DNA from: Malus domestica
Lineage: Eukaryota > Streptophyta > Magnoliopsida > Rosales > Rosaceae
DNA: 64,000 nucleotides
Direction: 5' to 3'
NCBI RefSeq assembly: GCF_042453785.1
Contig: NC_091671.1
Coordinates: forward strand, 35,665,001-35,729,000
The stretch's first letter is position 1. Each line of letters begins with the position of its first letter. Under the pieces are notes generated by a model. It saw nothing but the letters and a program-made list of their open reading frames with translations, was not told the origin of the DNA and did no database searches. The position numbers were made by a program, and so were the translations under genes. Positions 1-11,400 of the stretch are shown here, in pieces.

Positions 1-107
1 TCTTCTCTTTTACATTTCTGTAGTCTTAGTTTTTCATTTCGATTTTCTGGTTTTGTTATCATGGTATCTGTTGATGCACAAAACTGGAGGTCTTGGAACA
101 ACGTAAA
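1..107 (+). repeat. Duplicated Copia LTR end plus nested-element junction
   Basis: Bases 1-107 match 358-464 almost exactly. The match covers an LTR 3' end (to base 61), the tRNA primer-site start TGGTATC, and then the first ~40 bases of the nested repeat that begins TGTTGATGCAC. The same LTR/insertion junction therefore occurs twice in tandem 357 bp apart, which points to a local duplication or unequal exchange after the nested insertion. The LTR itself continues upstream, outside the window. Confidence 0.75.
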
Positions 108-130
108 TCCACGCCATTATATAAAGGCTA

Positions 131-418
131 TGTTAGAATGATATGTCAACACTGCCACATCAGTGCATTGCCACATCAATGTAGCCATATCAGCAGAGTC
201 TGTTAGGGTTGTTAGAATCTGTTGGTTATTAGATGTTGAGAGTTAATTAGCACTGTAGCCGACTAACTTGAGATATAAAAAGGACAAATTGTAATTCATT
301 TGTGTGTGAAATACAAGATCAGATTCTTCTCTCTCTCTAAGTTTTCGTCTCTCTTTCTCTTCTCTTTTACATTTCTGTAGTCTTAGATTTTCATTTCGAT
401 TCTCTGGTTTTGTTATCA
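131..418 (+). repeat. 5' LTR of Copia element A
   Basis: A 288-bp LTR with TG...CA ends. It has a TATA-like motif (GATATAAAAAGG) about 145 bp into the repeat and a short CT tract. It is near-identical to 13105-13438, but has ~20 bp extra near its start and a much shorter CT tract. Confidence 0.9.
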
Positions 419-1000
419 TGGTATCTGTTGATGCACAAAATCGGAGGTCTTGGAACAACGTAAATCAGACCGTGAATCTGCAAGAAATGTAAATAACACA
501 AGATGTATCGTGGTTCACCCCAAGGTTTGGACTACGTCTACACTGATTATGTATTTCTCTATTTGTGAGGGAGAGAGATTCAGAGCCTTTGAGGGAGAAA
601 GTGAGGTCTCTGATGGCCTAGGAATTGGCCTCTGCTAATTGTGAGGGTGAGGAGTCCTTTTATAGAATAAGGGCTCCTCACTTATTACATATTTTCCCCT
701 TCCTTTATTACATAATTACATTTGAGTCCCCCGAGTATTTATAAGAGGTCTAAATAGGGAGGCCCTAAGTATGGTATAAACAGTAGTCTCCTAAGTCTTC
801 AGTCAAGAGAGTCTTTTGGCTGGAGACTTGAAATTCAGTCCATGTGTGGGCCGAAGTAACTAGATGGCGTCTGGCGCTGATACTCGACATGAGGCGGTGC
901 CCAATCTGAAATGATGCTCAACTAGAAGTAGCACATGTTGCGAGGCTTGTGGCTTATGTTGCCTTGGTTGGCTCGGCTTGTGGCGTTGAAAGTGAGGAAG

Positions 1001-1402
1001 TCCCTTTTATAAAATAAGGGCTTACTTTTCAATACATAAATGATGGGCTAGAGTTGATGCTTGCGGCGAGGCGGTTGCTCAGTAGGCGGCGATGCTCTCT
1101 AATGGTGGTAAGGGAGTCCCTTTTATAGAATAAGGGCTCGCTCCTCAATACATAAGTGATGGGTTAGGAGCGATGCTCGCGGCGAGGCGGTTGCTCAACT
1201 GGCGGCGTTGCTCTTTAATGAAGGTGAAGGAGTCCCTTTTATAGAATAAGTGTTCGCTCCTCAATACATAAGTGATGGGCTAGAAGTGATGCTTGCGGCG
1301 AGGCAGTTGCTCAGCTGGCGGCGTTGCTCTCTAATGAAGGTGAGGGAGTCCCTTTTATAAAATAAGGGCTCGCTCCTTAATACATAAATAATGGGCTAAG
1401 TC
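1001..1402 (+). repeat. 116-bp tandem repeat array
   Basis: The phrase TCCCTTTTATAGAATAAGGG recurs at 1001, 1117, 1233 and 1349, exactly 116 bp apart. Units include a GGCGAGGCGGTTGCTCAG-like segment. There are about 3.5 copies, and the last is partial. The array lies in the left part of the nested element and is missing from its right arm. Confidence 0.85.
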
Positions 1403-1699
1403 CCCCAAGTATTTTCATGAGGCCCAGTTGAGGCCCAATATATGGTACATAATGTAGTCCCTAAGTCTTCGGTCAATAGAGTCTGTTGGTTGGAGACTTC
1501 AACTTGAATCCATGTATAGGCCGAAGTGGCGGTTGTTCGAAGGCGGTATTTGTATACCCTGTACTGAAGCTTTGTAGGTGAAGCTTTGCAAGTGAAGTTT
1601 TGAAGCTAGAGCTCTGTAAATGAAGCTTTCGAAGCTGGAGCTTTTGTAAATGAAGCTTTTGAAGCTAGAGCTCTGTAAATGAAGCTTTTCAAACTGATT

Positions 1700-1905
1700 G
1701 ACATGAGTGATGCTCATGAATGTTTATGTTGATTGACATGAGTGATGCTCATGAATGTTGTCATGAGTGATGCTTATGAATGTTAATATGAGTGATGTTC
1801 ATGAATGTTGACATGAATGATGGTCATGAATGTTTATGTATGATTGTCATAGTGATGCTCATAAATGTTTATGTATGAATGACATGAGTAATGCTCATGT
1901 ATAAT
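1700..1905 (+). repeat. Minisatellite of ATGAGTGATGCTCATGAATGTT type
   Basis: Variable units of about 25-38 bp built on GATGCTCATGAATGTT. Each contains a short CATGAG...CTCATG palindrome. The inverted counterpart is at about 7255-7470. Confidence 0.75.
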
Positions 1906-1929
1906 TTGGAGTACTGGAAGTATTTTTAA

Positions 1930-2375
1930 TCACCTAGTTAGTGGCATGAAGGAGAGTACGGGTTGTACATTTCATCACCTGGTTGGTGGCATGAATGGCT
2001 AGTTGCCAAATGATATTTAGAGTACGGGTTGTACATTTCATCACCTGGTTAGTGGCATGAATGGCTAGTTGCCAAATGATTTTAGAGTACGGGTTGTACA
2101 TTTCATCACATGGTTGGTGGCATGAATGGCTAGTTACCAAATGATATTAGAGTACGGGTTGTACATTTCATCACCTGGTTGGTGGTAATAGCGGCAGGTT
2201 GCCAAATAATTTTGGAGTACTGGGCTTACTTTTGATCACCTGGTTGGTGGTAATAGCGGCAGGTTACCGAATAATTATGGAGTACTGGGCGTACTTTTGG
2301 TCACCTGGTTGGTGATAATAACGGCAGGTTGCCGAATAATTGTAGAGTACTGGGCGTACTTTTGATCGCCTGGTT
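1930..2375 (+). repeat. ~60-bp tandem repeat, left arm
   Basis: About seven units of GAGTACGGGTTGTACATTTC or GAGTACTGGGCGTACTTTTG followed by ATCACCTGGTTGGTGG and a GGCAGGTTGCC-like segment. Two unit subtypes form two blocks. The inverted copy lies at about 6855-7250. The ORF-like translation in this stretch simply follows the repeat and is not a gene. Confidence 0.8.
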
Positions 2376-2599
2376 GGGGCTATTTTGGGCTTATGGGCCT
2401 TTGCCCTCCACACAACACTCCAGCCCATTTATTTTGGGCTCTGCCGTTTTTTTTAATTACCCTCTGATGGGGTTTATACAGATATCTTCAAAAGATAAGA
2501 AAAATTAATTACATCATTACAAAAACAATAAAAGCAAATCACATCATTCTGGTGGGATGTTTATTCCTTGCTTTTGCAGTATGAGTGTTTATTCCTTGC

Positions 2600-4180
2600 T
2601 TTTGCTTTTGTTTCATGCAGCTCACTTGATTGTTTTTGCCTTTCCTTTGCACTTTTGTTGCCTTTGTTTTTGTTTCCCATGTGCTTTCCTCGCTCATTCT
2701 CTGATTTTTCTATCAGCAAGACTTTTCCTCTTTTCAAGGCTCACTGCCAACCAGACTAGATTTTGCCTCCACATGGTGGGTAAGAAAGTGCATGACCCAT
2801 GTGCTCTCTTCTCTGATTTTTCTGTCGGCAGGGTCCCCCTTCACCACCTTGGGTCCCGTCTCCCATTGCTCCAAACTCTAAGAGTGACAAAGTGTCGAGA
2901 AGTTGCATGTTATGCTGTCACATTTTGCTTTTTCTTTTTGCTTTTTCCTTCCACTACGTCTGAACATTAGCTGGTGTACTTCAGCTGTAAAATCTGTGAG
3001 ATCTGGAGAAAGCTGTCTGGAGCAATGCAATAGCTGATGCACAAATGTTGATGGACCATATTTCGGGATTCGAGGGACCACAATGTTTCGAGGTTCAGGT
3101 GGTGGAGATGAGGGGCTGGTGGCTGAACTCGGTGAGGAAGGGGGTCAACCCAGATGGCGAGGTCGGAGGGATTGTAGAGGACGACATCAGAGGTGAGGAA
3201 AGGTCGCAGTGAGAGTTGAGACTGCCGAGTTTTTCGACATGGCCATAGTCGTTTCCTTGCCGGAGATGGAGTTGTCGATGGTGTTGTGGGTGACGAAAAA
3301 GTGGCTGGTGGTGGTGCGCTCAGGGTCGCTGGTGGCTGGTGGCTGGTGGTGCCACTACCAGATCTGAAAAATTGAAAGTCTCGCGGGAGGGAGAAAGAGA
3401 GGAAATGGACGATCGGGGAACCAGGAACCCCCTTCTGCAGCGAAATCAATGGAAACCCTAGCGATTTGCAGGTGGAAGCTAAAATCTGGAAATTTTGCAG
3501 GTTTAAAGAAGGCGGAAGCTGAAATCTTAGTATCAGTAAGCTCCTGTGGTCAGCAGACTTCCAATTTTCAAGGTCAGGTGGCTATCCACTGCCAAACTCA
3601 GTGGTTCCTTAACCAGGCTTTCTCTCATGAATTAGAATCATTTGGTCATCAAATCCTGATGCAAGAAACCGACCATGTTTAACCCACCTGCACCTTGTGA
3701 TCACCCCCACCCGTGGCAAGCCTAAGTCTACCAGGTTGAACGTTAATGGAGAAAATTTGCATTCCCTCATGTCTAATCCAACTGGGCTTCTCTGAAATCA
3801 TCTTTGCTACTTATTTCCAGAACCTAACAAAACAATACCACCTTTGTGTCGAAGAAGAAACCCTTTCTTTGAGCGCGTTGAGAGAGATTGAAGAGAGATT
3901 GAGAGATTGTTGTGTAAGCGAGCCAAGGCAGCGGCATATGGATGGAAGTTGTGCATCATCTCTGGGCGTTTTGAGATTTAGCCATGAGAGAGAGATTTGT
4001 CATTGTCGTCGTGCAGCAGGAGATCGCAGAAGGAAAGGGCATCTTCCTCAACTTCTTGCTGCTAAAAATTTGAGAAAGTTTCCATCTTTGTGATCTGGGT
4101 AATGGTGCGATTGATTTGTTTGTGTTGTTGGTTGCGTTTGGTAGTGGTTTTTGTATCCAGAAGCTTTGAAATTTGCATCT
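2600..4180. other. Middle of nested element, no gene recognised
   Basis: Between the left arm and the short LTR unit there are several overlapping open frames on both strands, for example 2967-3449 (-) and 3746-4093 (+). None shows a recognisable domain, and composition is skewed (Pro/Ser/Thr-rich or Ser/Leu-rich). I read this as non-coding element DNA, possibly with unrecognised captured host sequence. Confidence 0.4.
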
Positions 4181-4277
4181 GGTAGTGGTTTTTGGGTTAT
4201 GCAGATTCATGGTGGAGGTGAAAAAAATGAAAGAGAACTGACACAACTTTTCGTATAGATTCCCACAGACGTCGCCA

Positions 4278-4829
4278 AATGTTGATGCACAAAACCAGAG
4301 GTCTTGGAACAATGTAAATCCATACGTGAATCTGCAAGAAATTTAAATAACACAAGATGTATCGTGGTTCACCCCAAGGTTTGGGCTACGTCCACACTGA
4401 TTATGTATTTCTCTGTTTGTGAGGGAGAGAGATTCAGAGCCTCTAAGGCCTCGTATTTAGATTTCGTACAAATACTCGAGGGACTTAAATGTAATTATGT
4501 GATAAAGGAAGGGGCAAATATGTAATAAGTGAGGAGTCCTTATTCTATAAAAGGACCTCTCACCCTCACAATTAGAGGAGGGCCAATTCCTAAGCCTGAG
4601 GTCTCTGATATTCAGAGGAAGCCTCCTCACCTCAGAAGTTTCACTCTCACCTCACAAACTCTCTCTCCCTCACAGATAAATACATAATCAGTGTGGACGT
4701 AGCCCAAACCTTGGGGTGAACCACGATACATCGTGTGTTATTTACATTTCTTGCAGATTCACGGTCAGATTTACGTTGTACCAAAGTCCTCACTGATTTT
4801 GTGCATCAACATTTGGCGCCGTCTGTGGG
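4278..4829 (+). repeat. Short palindromic LTR-like unit flanked by inverted primer sites
   Basis: A 552-bp unit from TGTTGATGCACAAAAC to TTTTGTGCATCAACA. Its first ~150 bp are the near-perfect reverse complement of its last ~150 bp. It is followed by TTTGGCGCCGTCTGTGGGAA, a classic plant LTR-retrotransposon primer-site form. It is preceded at 4255-4277 by the reverse complement of the same motif (TTCCCACAGACGTCGCCAAA). The flanking leaders (about 4180-4277 and 4830-4925) are also inverted copies. The block thus looks like two LTR-leader units joined head to head. Confidence 0.75.
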
Positions 4830-5501
4830 AATCGACACGAAAAGCTATGTCGGTTCTCTTTCATTTTTTTCATATCACCACCGTGAATTTGCAGAAACCC
4901 AGGAACCTCCACAACATCCGTCACCAAACAGCAACTTTCTTTCGCCACACAGGCACACCCGAGACACATCCAGAACCTCTCCTACGCCATCTCCTAAAAG
5001 CCAACGATGCCCAGGGGTCTATTCGTAAAAACACAACATCCCTGCAACCATACCAATCCGTGTGCCATTAGGTGGTGTACCTCTCGGCCCCTCTGAGTCT
5101 TCTCTCCCCACCATCCCATCGAGCCAAAGTCCGCCGACGTCGACATTGCTCCTGATCAACCAGGCCCGGCTCTTACTCCGTCAGGCTCTCTCCCAGTTTC
5201 CCATACATTTTTTGTCACTCCATCTCTACCTATAAAGGCCAACACGCTGCCTCTAGTGGAGCCGACAGTAAGGGCAATGCCAAGCCGCCGTCTGCAAGTC
5301 GTCTGCGTGACATACGCATGATTTTCGATCTGAATCGACCGACGAACGGCGAGTCTGATTGTGACTCCAACGATTCCCAAGGGTCTACTACAACCAAGCC
5401 AGCTGCGGGAGTTTCGTCCCTCAATGAAATCGAGATTCTCCCTTATTCTTGACATTTCTCGATCAAAGCAAAAAACCTAGTTGGATTAAGGGTTTTCTGC
5501 A

Positions 5502-5575
5502 ATGGAAAATCAGCAGCAGATTGCAATGAAATTGAGATTCAACCATATCTGCGTTTTCTGTGGCAGCAGTGCTGA
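5502..5575 (+). pseudogene. Captured fragment resembling the N-terminus of LOG
   Basis: An ATG opens a frame that reads MENQQQ, then RFNHICVFCGSS. The family is cytokinin riboside 5'-monophosphate phosphoribohydrolase (LONELY GUY), and plant LOG proteins commonly start with a short leader followed by RVCVFCGSS. Similarity ends after about 25 residues, before the PGGxGTxxE catalytic region, so this cannot encode an enzyme. It sits inside the nested repeat element, ~110 bp before the TRAP-alpha fragment, which suggests transposon capture. The match is short, so the call is moderate. Confidence 0.5.
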
Positions 5576-5688
5576 AGACAATCTCTTAGCCACGACCCAG
5601 CACGGAGCGCACCACTGCCTATTTTTTCTCTACATCTTCGACATCTGCACCCCACCCCACACTACAGAAGAAGCTCCAACCACCGCCC

Positions 5689-6003
5689 ATGGCTACCAGT
5701 GCGATTAGGGAAATGGATGCTTCTGACACTGTGGAAGAAAGCAATGATCTCAAGATTGTTGGCGAAGATGTCCAAGATTTTGGAGATAGAAGTTTTAACC
5801 TAGCTCCCGGAGTTGATACAATATGTGTCTTCCCCAAAAACATCACTAAAACGGTGGCGGCAGGGAAAGAGACTGAAATACTGGTTGGTCTGAAAAATGA
5901 TGGAAAGTCAAGCTTGAATATGATTGCAATCAAAGCCAGCGTTCACCTTCATTTCGATAACAATCTGCTGGTTCAGAATCTTACTGCCCAAGGAAGAAGT
6001 TGA
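5689..6003 (+). pseudogene. Captured fragment of translocon-associated protein subunit alpha (TRAP-alpha)
   Basis: The 104-residue frame contains GEDVQDFGD, PGVDTICVFPKN, ILVGLKNDGKSSLN, IAIKASVHL and NNLLVQNLTAQG, which are strongly characteristic of plant TRAP-alpha (SSR1), an ER translocon-associated membrane protein. Normal proteins of this family run to about 250 residues, with a signal peptide and one C-terminal membrane segment. Here only part of the lumenal domain is present, starting from a non-native MATSAIREM leader, with no signal peptide and no membrane segment. The following sequence (to about 6200) drifts into other frames and I do not recognise it. It lies in the nested element next to a LOG-like fragment, so I read it as transduplicated host sequence. 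Confidence 0.75.
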
Positions 6004-6639
6004 GAGGTTCAAGAGAACCCCTTTTGCACAGAAGGCGGAGATGGACCAAAATGCCAGAAGCTTGCCATCAATGTCACCTCCAGCAGTACCACCATCATGG
6101 CCTCTGAGAATAATAGAGAAACAACTTTTTTGGAAAATGCCAAGTGGAAAAGCAACGAAGAAGATAAGTTTTCTTCAAATTCATATCATGTTACTGGAAA
6201 CCACATCATCACATTATCACATGCATCCTATGATATTTTATTCCTATCTTTAATAATTCTAACCCAAAACTATATTGTATATAAATAAAAGGGGGACAGG
6301 GTATCGTGGTTCTGGTACAAAGTAAGAGATCTTAAAGTTTGTTACAGCAAGAAAAACCTGTGCTTTCTCAAAGCAGGGATACTGCCTTGCAGAATGCCCA
6401 TCCTCTTCACCGACAGACAAAAAAGTTTATACTTTGGGTCTCTGCTCACAGTTTCACTACTAGAGCAATGATAGACGAACAAAATAATAAAAGCAGAAAG
6501 CATGTCTACCCACTACTCGATCAATCTCGGAGATAATTGCAGAAAGCGAAGAAAACAAGAAAAGAAAAAGATCTTCCTATTATTATGATTCCTTCTATCT
6601 GCCAGATGAAGAGACAGAGAGAGTGTAGCAGAAAAACAC

Positions 6640-7540
6640 AAGCAAAAGCAAGGAATAAACACCCACCCCACCAGAGTGATGTGGTTTACTTTCCTTATTC
6701 TTGAATGATGTAATTTATCTTTCTTATCTCTCGGAGACATCTGTATAAACCCCATCAGAGGGTAATAATACCAAAAAAAAAAAACAAAAGGCAAAGCCCA
6801 AAGCAAATGGGCTGGAATGTTGTGTGGAATGCGAAGGCCCATAAACCCAAAATAGCACCAACCAGATGATCAAAAGTACGCCCAGCACTACAAAAAAATT
6901 ATTCGGCACCCCGCCGCTATTACCACCAACCAGGTGACCAAAAGTACGCCCAGTACTCCAAAATTATTCGGCAACCTGCCTCAGGTGACCAAAAGTACGC
7001 CCAATACTCCAAAATTATTCAGCAACATGCTGCTATTACCACCGACCAGGTGATGAAATGTACAACCCGTACTCTAATATCATTTAGAAACTAGCCATTC
7101 ATGCCACCAACCAAGTGATGAAATGTACAACCCGTACTCTAATATCATTTGGCAACTAGCCATTCATGCCACCAACCAGGTGATGAAATGTACAACCCGT
7201 ACTCTCCTTCATGCCACCAACCAGGTGATCAAAAGTACGCCTAGTACTCCAAATTATACATGAGCATTACTCATGTCATTCATACATAAACATTCATGAG
7301 CATCACTCATGACAATCATACATAAACATTCATGACCATCATTCATGTCAACATTCATGACCATCATTCATGTCAACATTCATGAGCATCACTCATGACA
7401 ACATCCATGAGCATCACTCATGTCAATCAACATAAACATTCATGAGCATCACTCATGTCAATCAGCTTCAAAAGCTTCATTTACAAAGTTCTAGCTTCAA
7501 AAGCTTCATTTATAAAAGCTCCAGCTTCGACAGCTTCATT
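6640..7540 (-). repeat. Right inverted arm of the nested element
   Basis: The reverse complement matches about 1600-2600. It carries the ~60-bp repeats (ACCAACCAGGTGATGAAATG) and the CATGAGCATCACTCATG minisatellite, with the same unit order mirrored. It is shorter than the left arm because the first ~1.1 kb of the left side, including the 116-bp array, has no counterpart. Confidence 0.8.
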
Positions 7541-7583
7541 TACATTGTACCAAAGTCCTCACTGATTTGTGCATCAACATTCC

Positions 7584-7931
7584 CACAAAACCGGAGGTCT
7601 TGGAACAACGTAAATTCGACAATGAATTTGCAAGAAATGTAAATAACACAAGATGTATCGTGGTTCACCCCAAGGTTTAGGCTACGTCCACAATTATTAT
7701 GTATTTCTCTGTTTGTGAGAGAGAGAGATTCAGAGCCTCTGAGGGAGAGAGTGAGGTCTCTGATGGCCTAGGAATTGGCCTCTGCTAATTATGAGGGTGA
7801 TGAGTCCTTTTATAGAATAAGGGATCCTCACTTATTACGTATTTACCCCTTTCTTTATTACATAATTACATTTGAGGCCCCCGAGTATTTATACGAGGTC
7901 TAAATATGGAGGCCCTAAGTATGGTATAAAC
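7584..7931 (+). repeat. Partial direct copy of the nested element's left end
   Basis: Bases ~7584-7931 repeat about 437-790 in the same orientation, from CACAAAACCGGAGG to the phrase GGCCCTAAGTATGGTATAAACA. The Copia leader then resumes at about 7936. The nested insertion is therefore not a clean single unit. Confidence 0.75.
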
Positions 7932-8414
7932 AATATCAATCGCCCGGACGATTCTTCGTGCCATCTTTTTCCGCTGAAAGATTCAGATTGGACATCTTGC
8001 TTAGAGAGCTTCGATCTGGGTTTCTCGACTCGGATTGGGTTTCTTAGGTTACATTCTTGAAACTTTATGCACAGTTGGTGTTTGATAAATTGCCACTGTG
8101 AGAATTTTGTTCTGTTTGTAGTCATTGTGTTGAAATTCGAAGATGTTTGATGAAGTTTGTGATTGACTGTGATTAATGTTATACGTAATAAGCATGTTCA
8201 TGAAGAGAGAATTGTTAAAAGTATGAAAGATTGTGAATCCAAGATTGTGAAGTGAGAAGATAGTAAATGAAAGATTGTGAATTGAAGAATATGAATTGAA
8301 GATAGTGAATTAAAGACTGTGAATTAAAGATTGTGGATTCAAAGGCTATTTGATACAAAGATTGTTACTGTTGAAGTTTATATTGAAGATTGTTGCTGAG
8401 GTTCTTGAGTTGAT

Positions 8415-11400
8415 ATGGCGTCTAATACTGTCAAGATCAAAAGTTTGCTAGCAATGATAACTATTAAACTTCAAGATGACAATTTTGTTAAGTGGAATTA
8501 TCAATTCCTCTCGGTTCTCAGAGGGTATGATTTGTTTGAGTTTTTTAGTGGAGAATCTCAGTGTCCACTGAAGTTTTGCATCACTCCTAAATGTGGTGTT
8601 ACTAAGAAACTTACCACTGCCTATAAATAGTAGGTTAAAACGGATTTTGCTTTGTTAAGCCTACTAATTGCAACACTCTTTGATGATACTATGGATCATG
8701 TAATTGGTTGTAAAACATAACATGAAGCATGGGAGTGCCTTCAAGAAAGGTTTGTTTCTGTCTCGATGGTGTGAGTGAATCAATTAAAGACAGAGTTTCA
8801 TGCTGCACAGAAAGGGACTGACTCTGTGGATAAGTTCTTATTGCGATTGAAAAGGATCAGAAACCAGTTAGTGTTAGCCGGAGAAAAGATCACAAATAAT
8901 GATTTTATGATTGCTGTGCTATCTGGTTTACCACCAGAGTTTGAGGTTATTAAAACCGTGTTGCTAGCACGTGATACATCAATTTCTCTCAAAGATTTTC
9001 GAGCACAACTTCTTGGTACTGAAGCTTATATTGACTCCAAGATTACAAGTTTGTCAACCACAATGTCAGCTATGTGTGTTCAAGGTGAGTCAAGCAATTC
9101 ACAAAGATACCACGGAGATCATCAAGGGTATGAGAAAGGGGAAAGTTCCAATACTAATAGATCTTAGGGAGATAAACTTTTTGATAAAGGATCTAGTTAT
9201 GTTGGAAATGGGCGAAGGTCTTTTCAGCCACAACAGAGGAATAATTACAACAATTATAATAATAGGAGATATACTGGACAAAATAAGCAATAATTTCAAG
9301 AACTTTAATTTTGACAGAAGTGATGGCTTGAATACTAAGGGCAATCAAAACAGTTTTGGTGGAAATGGTTCAAATGGATTCTTTTATGGAAATGGTTCAA
9401 GACAAGGAAGTGGTTGGCAGGGTAATACAAGCTATATATTATCAGTGTCACCAGAATGTCAAATATGCTTTAGGAGAGTGCACACTGCGTCCAATTGTTA
9501 CTACATGAGTACTCAGCATCAGAATCAATCTTTTGGGAATAATAATGTGTGTCAAATTTGTGGAAAATGGGGCATATAGCACTGAACTGTTACCACAAGA
9601 ACAATTATTCATATCAAGGCAATCTTTCTCCACCTCCATCACTTGCTGGTATGACTACTCAATGGGCAAATGGTATTGGTTCCAATCCAAATGTGCATGA
9701 ATTCTATGCACCTGATACATGAGTAGTGGACACAGGTGCCACTCATCACATGACAGCTAATCTTGATATCATCAATCAGGCCACTCCTTACAATGGTAAT
9801 GTTAAGATCACTATTGGTAATGGTGAAGGTTTGCAAATTCAACATATTGGATCTTCAATTATCCAAACATCATCTAATAATCTTATTCTGCATAATGTTT
9901 TACATGTTCCCAAAATAACTATGAATCTGTTGTCAGTAAAAAAGTTATGCAGAGATAATGCTTGCTGGTTTGTGTGTGATGATTTGGTTTTCTTTATACA
10001 GGACAAGCCAACAAGAATGATTTTGTACTAGGGAAAAAGTGACGATGGTGAGCTGTTCGAGATACCAGTTAGTGTATTTTCTCATTCATTTGTTGCAAAG
10101 TTGGGAAAATGTGTTGCATTCCTAGGGAAGAAAGTGAAGGTATCAGTATGGCATAAGAGATTGGGACACCCTTCAGAAGAAGTCATAAGTTCAAGTTGCA
10201 GAGTGCACAGTTACCAGTTAGTAGTGATTCATCTCTTTCCATATGTTCTGCTTGTATTCAAGGCAAGATGAGTAAATTGCCTTTTCATGTCAAATAAGAG
10301 AGATTAAAATTTGTATTTGAGAAAATCCATTTGGATGTCTGGGGTCCTTCACCTCATAAATCTGTAGAGGGTTATAGATATTACATCAGTTTTATAGATG
10401 ATTTCTCTAGGTTTGTATGGATTTACCCTATGATGAATAAATCAGATACTTTTTCTGTATTTGTCAAGTTTCACAATTTTGTGCTTAATCAGTTCAATGT
10501 TAATATGAAATGTCTTCAATCTGATAGTGGAGGGGAATATATGAGTAAAAGGTTTCAAAATGTTTTGGCTGATAAAGGAATCATTCATCAAGTGTCTTGT
10601 CCTCATACCCCTCAGCAAAATGGAATTGCTGAGATGAAACATAGGCACTTGGTTAAAACAGCCTTGACTTTGATGACTGAAGCACATATTCCTACATCTT
10701 TCTGGTATCACTCATGTTCCTATGTACCTTTCTTGATTAACAGAATGCCCTCAAGAACTTTGGAGATGAAATCTCCTTATTAGATTTAGTTTGGTCAAAA
10801 CTCAGAAGTGCATAATCTTAAGATCATTGGAATTACTGTCTATCCATTACTTAGGCCCTTTAATGCAAACAAACTGCAACCTAGAGCTGTTCAATGTGTG
10901 TTTATGGGATTTGCTATAAGATATAAGGGTGTTATATGTTATGAGATTAAATCCAGGAAGTTTATTGTGTCTAGACATGTGATACATGATGAGGATGTAT
11001 ATCCATTTCAACTCATATGTTAGTCTGGTTCCACAAGCATTTCAAACTCTAAACCAGAAACACAGTTTCCTGTTATAATTCACTTAACTGATACACTTCA
11101 AAGTTCAACGGGTATTGGACATAATCTACAAAAAGTTTATACAATGGTCAATAGTAATTCAACCAATACGTTAGTGCACAATGATCATATCTCTGTTTTA
11201 AATGATACTGAGGGGACATAAGACTCATAACAAGGTAATTCCAGTGTTCTTGCAGAATCTTCAGGACTACAACAACATCATCACTCACCCTATCATTACT
11301 TTGGTACATCATCAATGTTGCATGTCCATTCATCCACACAACTAGAGGTAATTCTTCATGTTTCTCCTAAATATGACTCATCTGCACATGATGACTTAAC

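Larger units (their letters stand above)
426..7579. mobile_element. Large palindromic (foldback-like) LTR-derived element nested in Copia A
   Basis: The left tip TGTTGATGCACAAAA and right tip TTTGTGCATCAACA are inverted copies. Bases ~1600-2600 reappear as the reverse complement at ~6640-7540 with high similarity, including the tandem repeats they carry. The right end also matches the 3' end of the short LTR-like unit at 4278-4829, and the left end matches that unit's 5' end. The tips therefore look like LTR termini, while the whole behaves as an inverted-repeat structure. I see no transposase, gag or pol coding capacity. The middle (~2.6-6.6 kb) holds unrecognised DNA, the short palindromic LTR unit and host gene fragments. 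The insertion splits the Copia leader between TGGTATC (419-425) and about 7936. The family is not named because I do not recognise it; candidates are a non-autonomous LARD/TRIM-type LTR element or a foldback element. Confidence 0.7.

Noticed and set aside
1499-2140. Minus-strand open frames with repeated residues (SFKSFIYKSSS, HATNQVMKCTTRT)
   Set aside because: They merely translate the tandem repeats.
2557-3449. Several overlapping 60-160-codon open frames on both strands
   Set aside because: Strong compositional bias, no domains, no plausible splice or promoter context; they lie in the nested repeat element.
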